A stretch of DNA of 12,453 nt from Lentisphaerota bacterium. Its GTDB lineage: Bacteria > Verrucomicrobiota > Lentisphaeria > Oligosphaerales > Oligosphaeraceae. How positions within the stretch are numbered: the stretch's first letter is position 1; each line of letters begins with the position of its first letter. Location: positions 1 to 12,453 of the forward strand of contig JAAZIZ010000057.1 of the NCBI GenBank assembly GCA_012800565.1, given 5' to 3'. The notes beneath the pieces were generated by a model. It saw only the letters and a program-made list of their open reading frames with translations, did no database searches and was not told where the DNA came from. This document shows positions 5,955-12,453 of the stretch, in pieces. A program made the position numbers and the translations under genes.

Positions 5955-7193
5955 TTAGTGGTGATGGTATTGTTCCAGAACCTCGGCATAGAAATTGGCC
6001 AAACGCTGGCTAATCCGGGCCCAAGTATATTTGTTCTTTACTTCCAGCCAGGCATTCCTGGCCAGATACTCAGCCAGCCCGGGCTGGCGGACACGCTGGC
6101 AGGCTTGCAGCAGGGAAGACAAGTCGTCAGATTTGAACAGCAGCCCGGTCTCGCCATCCTGAACCAGATATTGCAGACCGCCCACCGCTGCTGCGATGAC
6201 TGGCCTGCCCGCGCACCAGGCCTCCAGCACCACAATACCAAAAGGCTCATGTAATGACGGCAGGAAAAACAAATCTGCCTCCTGATATGCGGCCACTAAA
6301 CGTTCGTCATCCGGACGCAACCCAGGGAAAATAGTCACTCGCTCAGAGAGGTTATGGACCCGACAGTATTCCTGCAGTTGCTCCAGATACCAGCTCACCG
6401 TGCAGGGACCAATCAACAACAGGTGCACATCCTCGCCGGCACGAAGCTGCTCAGACAGCATCTTCAACAGTAGAAGCTGATTTTTCTGATAGTCAATCCG
6501 CGATACACACAGATAAAGCCTGCGCTCCGGCGGGAGCCCGAGCTTATGCCGCCAGCTGTACTTCACCCGCTTCCGGAACTGCCGAGTATTCACACCATTG
6601 GGCAGATGGATGATATGCTTGTCAGGGTAGAGTTCCTGCAATTTTGGCACCTCATTGGCACCTACGCTGATGATGCCAGCGGCACCGGCAATGCAGTCAC
6701 GCTTGCGCCGCAGCAACCGGTCCAGGATTCCGCCGTAGGGAAATGTCCAGCGCAGCGGTGCAATCAGCTCTTTCTGCTCGGCTTCCGGTATATCGAAGCA
6801 ACCGCCATGGAAGCTGATGACATAAGGCACACCCTGCTTGCGGCTGACCGCCTGCACCATCTCAGCCAGACGACCGGAATTGTGGACATGAAACAGATCG
6901 TACCGGACTTGCTCCAGCCGCTGACGCAAGCCGGGGGCAAAAGGATTGCCACCCTTTTTGTCCAAGGCTTGCTTTTGCCTGCTGCCCAAGGGCCAATACG
7001 GATAAAAATACGGATAACGGCGAATTTTAATGCCGGAATTAATCGTCTTTCCCGGTTTAGCACCGGCTGCAGTAGCCAGGATTTCCGAAGTTACTCCCAA
7101 TGACAACAGCTCCAGGGCACTATTCCAGACGACATTTTCTGTGCCACCCCAGTCATGGAAATTAAATCTGCGAATTATCTGTGCAGTATGCAT
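5955..7193 (-). CDS. Glycosyltransferase family 4 (GT-B fold)
   Basis: 412 residues from the ATG at 7193. It transfers a sugar from an activated donor (nucleotide-sugar, less often a phospho-sugar) with retention of configuration, at the cytoplasmic face. Visible: GGTEN (16-20, acceptor-side glycine loop), FHVHNSGRL (101-109), SFHGG (127-131), HLPNGV (196-201), and SRIDYQKNQ (231-239), where R232 and K237 should hold the donor phosphates. The EX7E motif is E316-PFGIVVL-E324, followed by AGRPVIAA. No transmembrane segment is visible. AGGAG at 7209-7205 lies 11 nt before this ATG, while the in-frame ATG at 7226 has no Shine-Dalgarno. It is first in an operon with the lyase and divergent from the SGNH-adenylase fusion. 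The pairing suggests cell-surface or storage glycan work rather than lipid glycosylation, but that is inference. Confidence 0.88.
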   Translation of the reverse strand: MHTAQIIRRFNFHDWGGTENVVWNSALELLSLGVTSEILATAAGAKPGKTINSGIKIRRYPYFYPYWPLGSRQKQALDKKGGNPFAPGLRQRLEQVRYDLFHVHNSGRLAEMVQAVSRKQGVPYVISFHGGCFDIPEAEQKELIAPLRWTFPYGGILDRLLRRKRDCIAGAAGIISVGANEVPKLQELYPDKHIIHLPNGVNTRQFRKRVKYSWRHKLGLPPERRLYLCVSRIDYQKNQLLLLKMLSEQLRAGEDVHLLLIGPCTVSWYLEQLQEYCRVHNLSERVTIFPGLRPDDERLVAAYQEADLFFLPSLHEPFGIVVLEAWCAGRPVIAAAVGGLQYLVQDGETGLLFKSDDLSSLLQACQRVRQPGLAEYLARNAWLEVKNKYTWARISQRLANFYAEVLEQYHHH

Positions 7194-7455
7194 AATTGCC
7201 AGCACTCCTGTTATCACGGTTTGCATCCGGCAAAACTGCCGTCTGGCCCCTCTGAACTACCAAAACTCCAGGTTCGGCAATGGCCGGAGACTTTAACCAA
7301 TAACATAACTCCAAAAGCACAAAACAAAAACCAGACTGACTGTTTCAGAGCCATTCAGAGCTATTTTACCGCCACTTCTGGAAAAAATTCTTTCAAGGGG
7401 TATTGTATTGCTGAAATGTTAATTCCTTGGCCATAACCTCAAAATTTTCTCAACC
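7194..7455. promoter_or_regulatory. Divergent intergenic region with tandem 10-bp repeat
   Basis: The 262-bp spacer must hold the promoters of both the minus-strand glycosyltransferase-lyase pair and the plus-strand fusion gene. TTCAGAGCCA (7344-7353) is followed at once by TTCAGAGCTA (7354-7363), a tandem repeat with one mismatch. On the minus strand TAAAAT (7368-7363) is a fair -10, but the nearest -35 (TTGAAA, 7396-7391) is 22 bp away. On the plus strand TTGCTG (7408-7413) and CATAAC (7432-7437) are 18 bp apart but weak. The repeat abuts the minus-strand -10, a sensible operator position. All promoter assignments here are tentative. Confidence 0.35.
7205..7209 (-). promoter_or_regulatory. 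Shine-Dalgarno of the glycosyltransferase gene
   Basis: AGGAG on the minus strand, 11 nt before the ATG at 7193, slightly long but the only good match. It supports the start MHTAQIIRRFNFHDWGGTE, in which the GT4 glycine loop falls at the usual distance from the N-terminus. Confidence 0.5.
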
Positions 7456-9567
7456 ATGAAAATAATCTGCTTTGGTGACAGTCTGACCAGCTGCGGCGGC
7501 CCTGGAGGGCGCTTCAGCGATATTCTGCAAGAGCGCTTCCCGCAGCACCAGTTCATCAACTGTGGCGTGGGGGGTGACACCCTGGAGCGGGCCCGGGAAC
7601 GTCTGGAAGCAGACGTCCTCTCGCAGCATCCCGATATAGTGCTGGTGGAATTTGGTGCCAATGACTGGTGGCGCAATGTCCGCCCCTACCAGGCTTGGGG
7701 CACTGATCTGGAATATCTGCTGCGGCGCATCAAAACTCAAGGTGCCCAGGCCGTGGTGCTGGGCGTCTTCGGACCCTGGCCGGACCCCCTGACCGGACAG
7801 CTGCATGCCAAGACTTATGGTGCTGACGAACGCTCGCTGGCCTATTTTCGCCTGGAACAGGATATCGCCCGCCGCTACGACTGCGAATACCTGCCCAATC
7901 ATCAGGCCTTGATCATCAATGACCGCTGCTGCTGGAAAGACCGCAACCACCCCAACGAATTGGGAAACCGGCGCATCGCTGACATACTGCAGCCCATCCT
8001 GGAAAAACTGCTGGGCACTACCGCGCTGCCCCGGCGCAGCCGGCGCATCCGCAGCATCCGCGATTTTTGGGAGGAGGCGGTACAGGAGGCCGGCGAGAAT
8101 CTGGCCGCAGTCTGCGGCGAACGACGCCTGACTTACGCCGCCGCCGATGACCTGGCTGCCCAGCTGGGTGCCGGACTGGCCCAAATCTGCCAGACCCCTA
8201 ATCCCAAAATCGCGGTCTGTCTGCCCAATTGCCTGGAATATTTCCTGCTGTACTGGGCAGTGATAAAGATCGGCGGCATCATCGTTCCCATCAATCCCTG
8301 GCTGAAAGCCAACAGCCTGCAGTCGATCTTCCAGACCGTAAAACCCGACCTGCTGGTCATACAGAACCGCAATGACCAGGAAACACTGGCCGCAGCCGCT
8401 CATTTTCCGAATCTGCCCTATGCTTTCCTGGAACCCAGCGGACGCGCTTTGCACTTCTCAGACTTGTTCCGTCCCAGCCAATACTGCCCACGCCCGGAAT
8501 TGTCCGGCGCCAGCCCTGCCATCATTATGCATACTTCCGGCACCACGGGCGCACCCAAGGGCGCGATCATGCTGCATCATGACCTGATCTTCAATGTCAC
8601 CACTACAGTCAAAGCACATGACTTCACCCGCAAGGACATCCATCTGCTGGTAAACCCGATGTTCCACTGCACCGCGCTGTACAGCTCGCTGCCGTCGGCG
8701 GCATACCAGAGGACTCCCCTGATCATCACTGCCGACAGTAAGCCGGAAAATATCTTTTCCCTGATTCAGCGGGAGCATATCACCACCTTGCTGACTGTGC
8801 CTACCGTCCTGCAGCGCTGCATCGCACTGCCCGATTTCAGCCATTACCGCCTGGACAGCCTGCGGGTGATCGGCTATGCCGGCTCAATCATGCCGGTCAA
8901 GACAGTCCGGCGCCTGCAGGAACTCCTCCCCGGCGTGGAACTGCATAACTTGTTCGGCTTGACTGAAACCACCTCCGCGACCCATGTGCTCAGTGGTGAA
9001 GCCGCTCTGGAACGGCCTGATTCCATCGGGCAGCTGCTGCCTTTCGTTGGTGCCTGCATCATCCATGAGGACGGAAGCGAATGCGAACCGGGGCAAGTCG
9101 GCGAATTGCTGTTTGCCCGGGATAATGTCATCAGCGGTTACTGGAACCGCCCCGGATTGCTCGAAACCTCGCTGGTGGAACTGCGTGGGCGGACCTGGTT
9201 CCGAACCGGCGACCTGGCCTGCCAGGACGCCGAAGGGTTCACATTTATCAAAGGCCGCAAGAAAGATATGATTATCGTCGGAGGCGAGAATGTCTTCGCA
9301 GTCGAAGTGGAGACTGCGCTGCTGGCTCTGCCCGAAATCAAAGAGGTGGCAGTCATCGGTGTGCCTGCCACCGGTGTCCGGGAATCACTAGGTGAGCTGA
9401 TCAAGGCCTTTATTGTTCTGGAGCCAGGCTGCACGCTGAGCGAAAACGCTATCCGCAAATACTGCCATCAGGCGCTGCCGTCCTATAAAATTCCGCATCT
9501 GCTGGAATTCCGCTCCGCTCTGCCCCGCAATCCGGCCGGCAAAATAATGAAGAACGAGCTGCAGTGA
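7456..9567 (+). CDS. SGNH/GDSL hydrolase fused to AMP-forming acyl-CoA synthetase-like enzyme
   Basis: 703 residues in one uninterrupted frame. Residues 1-185 are an SGNH hydrolase: GDSL (7-10, nucleophile S9), the G39-G40 oxyanion turn in GVGGDT, GAND (67-70, N69), and DRNH (162-165) with D162 and H165 completing the triad. An Arg-rich linker (about 190-202) follows. Residues 203-703 are a full ANL-superfamily adenylase: HTSGTTGAPKG (359-369, ATP loop), GLTETT (501-506), RTGD (583-586), KGRKKD (599-604), GGEN (609-612) and NPAGK with catalytic K696. The first half should cut or transfer an ester-linked acyl group; the second should activate a carboxylic acid as acyl-AMP and then acyl-CoA. 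No carrier-protein site (GxxS-type thiolation domain) follows. No signal peptide or membrane helix is seen, so it is cytoplasmic. No Shine-Dalgarno precedes the ATG at 7456. It is divergent from a glycosyltransferase-lyase pair. The acyl substrate is unknown; acetyl, fatty or hydroxycinnamoyl groups are all possible. Confidence 0.9.
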   Translation: MKIICFGDSLTSCGGPGGRFSDILQERFPQHQFINCGVGGDTLERARERLEADVLSQHPDIVLVEFGANDWWRNVRPYQAWGTDLEYLLRRIKTQGAQAVVLGVFGPWPDPLTGQLHAKTYGADERSLAYFRLEQDIARRYDCEYLPNHQALIINDRCCWKDRNHPNELGNRRIADILQPILEKLLGTTALPRRSRRIRSIRDFWEEAVQEAGENLAAVCGERRLTYAAADDLAAQLGAGLAQICQTPNPKIAVCLPNCLEYFLLYWAVIKIGGIIVPINPWLKANSLQSIFQTVKPDLLVIQNRNDQETLAAAAHFPNLPYAFLEPSGRALHFSDLFRPSQYCPRPELSGASPAIIMHTSGTTGAPKGAIMLHHDLIFNVTTTVKAHDFTRKDIHLLVNPMFHCTALYSSLPSAAYQRTPLIITADSKPENIFSLIQREHITTLLTVPTVLQRCIALPDFSHYRLDSLRVIGYAGSIMPVKTVRRLQELLPGVELHNLFGLTETTSATHVLSGEAALERPDSIGQLLPFVGACIIHEDGSECEPGQVGELLFARDNVISGYWNRPGLLETSLVELRGRTWFRTGDLACQDAEGFTFIKGRKKDMIIVGGENVFAVEVETALLALPEIKEVAVIGVPATGVRESLGELIKAFIVLEPGCTLSENAIRKYCHQALPSYKIPHLLEFRSALPRNPAGKIMKNELQ

Positions 9568-9577
9568 TTACCCGTCT

Positions 9578-9597
9578 GCAGGCAGATATCCGCCTGC
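9578..9597. terminator. Weak hairpin between convergent genes
   Basis: GCAGGC (9578-9583) pairs with GCCTGC (9592-9597) around an 8-nt loop that includes GATATC. It lies in the 53-bp gap between the two convergent stop codons, where a bidirectional terminator would be expected. No T-run follows on either strand, so any termination would be weak or factor-dependent. Confidence 0.25.
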
Positions 9598-9620
9598 CCT
9601 GAACCGGATAAGTGCCCGGC

Positions 9621-12452
9621 TCACTTCTGCCGGATCAGCAGCACGTTGTCCCACAGCCCGCCTTTGCCGCCGCTGTCGACCACCCGCACGCTTAACAGAT
9701 GTTTGCCGGGCTTGATATCCTGTGGCAGCATCACAGTAAAGGGCTGTTGCCACAGTATTCCCGCCTCGCCCTCGTGCTGTCCGCCGATATATTCGCCATT
9801 GAGGTAGACCCAGGCGCGCTCATCAGCACCGGCAAAATACAGCCCCAGCGGCTGATTGCTGGCCGGCAGATCGAGTTCCAGGCGATACCAGCCGGCACCG
9901 TCATATTGGTCAAAACCCTGGTCTTCCCAGAATTTTCCGCTTTCGATAATATCCCAGGCGCTGTCATCCCAAGCCGCTCCGAACCACTTTTCTTTCTCGC
10001 CCACATTCTCAGGGTCAATGCGGAATTTCCAGGGATTGAGCGTCTGCAGGATGGTGAACTTTTCACCGAGCTGCTGCAAGGCCCGCTCCTGCCGCCAGGA
10101 ATTCTCGAGTCCGGAGCTGAATGCATCGCAAATCCGTCGCGTGTAGACGGAGACGATGCGCGGTTTGGTCAGATTCGAGATAATCTGCTGCAGTGCCTGC
10201 AAATCGGCTTTAGCCTGCTGGTACCCCGCCTCATCAGGACGGCGGTAATACTGGTCGCCGGCACGCAGCAGCTTCGACCACTGCAGCACATAGCTCAAAT
10301 ACTGCTGCTGAGCCTGCACCGCTGCCAAAGCCCGGGCATCTGCGGCGACAGCCGCGGCAGCAGCTTCCAGGCAGGCAGTCAACTCATTTCCTATATCCTC
10401 AGGAACACTGGAGTAAGAGTTGAAACCCATACGCAGGCGATATGTCGGGTCTGCCAGGGCGGCGGAGAGCAACTCGTGAAAATGCTGGACCTGCTCCCCG
10501 CCTGCACCATAGAGCTTCCGGAAGTAGTCGTCCTTGAACGCTTGTTCATCGAGCCATGGTTCCCAGGCCAGTCTGGCCCCGGCATAGAGCAGATAAGCAT
10601 CAACACCGCCCCAGGATTCTGCAGACTCCTGGTTGCTGCCTTTTATATCCAACAGGTCCATGGCCCGGAAGATATTGGTCAGGGCAGTGTCGGTGATATA
10701 GGCATAGCGCGGGGACAAATAGTGGTAGGAATACACGATCATATCCCCGCGGGTGAGACGGCTCCAGGTCGCCAAATCAGACAGAGCCCCGGACTCCCAA
10801 GGCTGCCGGCCGGGATCACCACCTGGAGAATAGCAGTACATAATGCGGACCCCTTCCTGAGGCAGGATGTTTTCCGGGGGGCTGCTGGTGACTCCGTAGG
10901 CATAGGTGCAGACGCCCTTGTCGGGATGAGTACGGCGGATTTCGCGGCAGAGCAGATTGGCCAGATTGATATTGTTCTCGGTAGCCTTGGCTAAATTGCT
11001 GCCGCTGGGATTCAAAGCCAGGCAAGGCGGACATTGGCACCAGAGACGGGCCCCGTCCTCCTGGAATAAGGGGAAATACTGCTGCTCGGGATGACGCTGG
11101 AAATAATCCCGGGCCAAGCGTCCCAGCTCCGCGATCAACTCCGGATTGGTTGTACACAGCTGGGCGCGCTCAGCTCGCCACTGGCCAGTAGCGCGGTCAA
11201 AACAAAAAAACTCCGGATGCTCGGAAAAATACTTCTTGGGTGGAATCAGTTTATGGAAATTGTGCCCGGGGTGCTCCATCAGCCAGATACAACCGCCGCG
11301 CTGGGCATAGAAATCCTTGATGGCCTCACGGTCGCGGATGCGCTCCAGCTCGACATTAAAACGGTTTTTCACACACCAGTCAGCCATCTGCCAGAGGTGA
11401 GCCGCAGAATCCTTATTGCGGCCATAACTGCAGTAATGCGGACAGCGGTATGTCAACCGTGGTTGATCGGCATCCTGGAAGAGCGGCAGACGCAGTTGCG
11501 GATTCTGCGGCACTACTTCTCCGTATTCAGTCGGCGCCAGAAAGCGCACCCCGCAGGCTTTTTCCAGGAAATCGTAAACTGCATAAAGCAGCGCCCGTGG
11601 AGAATTTCCCCGCAGCCGCAGATTCCTGCCATCTGACAATTCGCTGCTGAATGCCTCGGACGGCTCCGCAGGCTGTATTTCCAGGTGGATGATTTCGTCG
11701 CCGGCAGGAGCATTCTGCACCTGTACTTCCTGACCAATGACCTGCGTCAAATAACGCGACAGCTCAGCGGCGGCAAATCTCTGCACAGCACCGGCTCCCT
11801 CCGGCAGGAAAATGCTGAAACCGCTCAACGGCACTGCCTCCGCCTGGATGATCTTGGCAAAGGCGTATGGCTGACGGCGGGGATGACGGGCGACCTTTTC
11901 GGCCAGTTGCTGACCCTCGGCAGGCAGATCAAGCCTCGCTTTGCTCAGACTGAATTGCTTGAATTCCAGCCTGGCCTCCTCGTTGGCCACCGGCTGCAGC
12001 GACAGCAGCTGACCACCATGACTCAGATTCCGGTCGGCATTCTTGCTCCCTTTGGTAAAGCGGAAGCCGCCATTGCGGCTGGAGTTCCCCAGTTCAAGAG
12101 AAAAATCACGCCAATCCGGCGTGACTTCAATCAGGCTGTAAAAACTGGCCTGGTTGTCAGCTGCCAACTGCCGGCGCAGATAAAAATACAGCAGGTGATG
12201 CGCCTGATCAGCGCTGCGGGCAGAAAAATTCAGATATTTCCAGCCTTCCAAACGGACTTCTTCCGGCAGCTCCAGCACTTTCCAGGCGGATTTGTCAGGC
12301 GGGGTAAAATGCAAAGCCCAGACACCGTCAGCACGTCGCTCATGACTGCCATGCCCAGGCGGAGTCACCACCTGGAAATTGTCGAGGGGAAGATTAGTCG
12401 CCAGCAGCATAGCGGCGGTTAGATAGAGAAAAGCGATAAAACCGGCTTTCAT
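9621..12452 (-). CDS. Secreted DUF4838 glycan-active protein with C-terminal jelly-roll
   Basis: 943 residues; the ATG at 12452-12450 is inside the window but its ribosome site is not. Residues 1-19 (MKAGFIAFLYLTAAMLLAT) are a signal peptide, so the protein is exported. Residues about 45-170 look like a carbohydrate-binding beta-sandwich. Residues 205-325 resemble the N-terminal domain of GH67/GH20 enzymes, with LRLRGNSPRALLYAVYDFLE (278-297). Residues 330-640 are the DUF4838 core, with HPGHNFHKLIPP (394-405), a CxCxxC cluster at C472, C474 and C477, and an acidic FQEDG (463-467). Residues 690-765 are an Ala/Gln-rich helical stretch. Residues 803-943 are a GH2-type sugar-binding jelly-roll with GAGWYRLELDLP and ERAWVYLNGEYIGG. 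DUF4838 proteins are common in polysaccharide-degrading Bacteroidota and PVC bacteria, and their activity is not established to my knowledge. It is a likely glycoside hydrolase or glycan-binding protein; catalytic residues are not assigned. Confidence 0.82.
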   Translation of the reverse strand: MKAGFIAFLYLTAAMLLATNLPLDNFQVVTPPGHGSHERRADGVWALHFTPPDKSAWKVLELPEEVRLEGWKYLNFSARSADQAHHLLYFYLRRQLAADNQASFYSLIEVTPDWRDFSLELGNSSRNGGFRFTKGSKNADRNLSHGGQLLSLQPVANEEARLEFKQFSLSKARLDLPAEGQQLAEKVARHPRRQPYAFAKIIQAEAVPLSGFSIFLPEGAGAVQRFAAAELSRYLTQVIGQEVQVQNAPAGDEIIHLEIQPAEPSEAFSSELSDGRNLRLRGNSPRALLYAVYDFLEKACGVRFLAPTEYGEVVPQNPQLRLPLFQDADQPRLTYRCPHYCSYGRNKDSAAHLWQMADWCVKNRFNVELERIRDREAIKDFYAQRGGCIWLMEHPGHNFHKLIPPKKYFSEHPEFFCFDRATGQWRAERAQLCTTNPELIAELGRLARDYFQRHPEQQYFPLFQEDGARLWCQCPPCLALNPSGSNLAKATENNINLANLLCREIRRTHPDKGVCTYAYGVTSSPPENILPQEGVRIMYCYSPGGDPGRQPWESGALSDLATWSRLTRGDMIVYSYHYLSPRYAYITDTALTNIFRAMDLLDIKGSNQESAESWGGVDAYLLYAGARLAWEPWLDEQAFKDDYFRKLYGAGGEQVQHFHELLSAALADPTYRLRMGFNSYSSVPEDIGNELTACLEAAAAAVAADARALAAVQAQQQYLSYVLQWSKLLRAGDQYYRRPDEAGYQQAKADLQALQQIISNLTKPRIVSVYTRRICDAFSSGLENSWRQERALQQLGEKFTILQTLNPWKFRIDPENVGEKEKWFGAAWDDSAWDIIESGKFWEDQGFDQYDGAGWYRLELDLPASNQPLGLYFAGADERAWVYLNGEYIGGQHEGEAGILWQQPFTVMLPQDIKPGKHLLSVRVVDSGGKGGLWDNVLLIRQK

Positions 12453-12453
12453 A

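Noticed and set aside
5939..5989. Longer start of the lyase gene
   Set aside because: It overlaps the glycosyltransferase end and lacks a ribosome site; AGGAGA clearly marks the ATG at 5938.
6546..7103. Plus-strand frame of 185 codons
   Set aside because: It is antisense to the GT4 gene and has no domain.
7450..8454. Long open frame (334 codons) on the minus strand
   Set aside because: It is antisense to the SGNH half and the start of the adenylase half, whose motifs are unmistakable; its Gly/Gln/Ala-rich sequence looks like a shadow.
9699..10994. Long open frame (431 codons) on the plus strand
   Set aside because: It lies antisense inside the DUF4838 gene, shows no recognisable domain, and is explained by G/C-rich codon bias.

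Overview
The window looks like chromosomal DNA from a glycan-using Gram-negative bacterium, most likely of the PVC group (Lentisphaerota/Victivallales-like). This placement is inference. It rests on the long-form pyrophosphate phosphofructokinase, the large secreted DUF4838 protein, the heparinase II/III-type lyase, and intergenic palindromes of a kind I associate with those genomes. No rRNA, tRNA, CRISPR array, transposase or phage gene is visible.

Layout. (1) Positions 1-1632 are visibly more A/T-rich than the rest. They hold a possible 5' end of a minus-strand gene leaving the window (113 to 1), a perfect 8-bp hairpin at 104-124 that contains its ATG, an Ntn-hydrolase (C45/C69/choloylglycine-hydrolase-like) gene at 200-1300, and a 332-bp spacer. 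The spacer carries a hairpin framed by direct repeats, a 128-bp imperfect palindrome with a perfect 18-bp core, and another stem-loop. (2) Positions 1633-4085 hold two plus-strand genes that overlap by ATGA: a pyrophosphate-dependent 6-phosphofructokinase and a TcdA-type tRNA t6A dehydratase. (3) Positions 4103-7193 hold a minus-strand pair, a GT4 glycosyltransferase followed 16 bp later by a heparinase II/III-like polysaccharide lyase without a signal peptide. (4) Divergent from that pair, 7456-9567 encodes one 703-residue protein fusing an SGNH/GDSL hydrolase to a complete acyl-adenylating (acyl-CoA synthetase-like) enzyme. (5) Convergent with it, 9621-12452 on the minus strand encodes a 943-residue secreted DUF4838 protein with a C-terminal sugar-binding-like jelly-roll.

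How the genes may work together. Regions 3-5 read as a carbohydrate locus: a sugar transferase, a uronic-acid-type lyase, an enzyme that could release or transfer acyl groups and activate acids, and a large exported glycan-active protein. The phosphofructokinase is central glycolysis, and TcdA is housekeeping tRNA modification that shares its message. The SGNH-adenylase fusion is the most unusual item. All catalytic motifs of both halves are present, which suggests coupled ester cleavage and acid activation, or acyl activation followed by transfer to a glycan. The actual substrates cannot be read from sequence.
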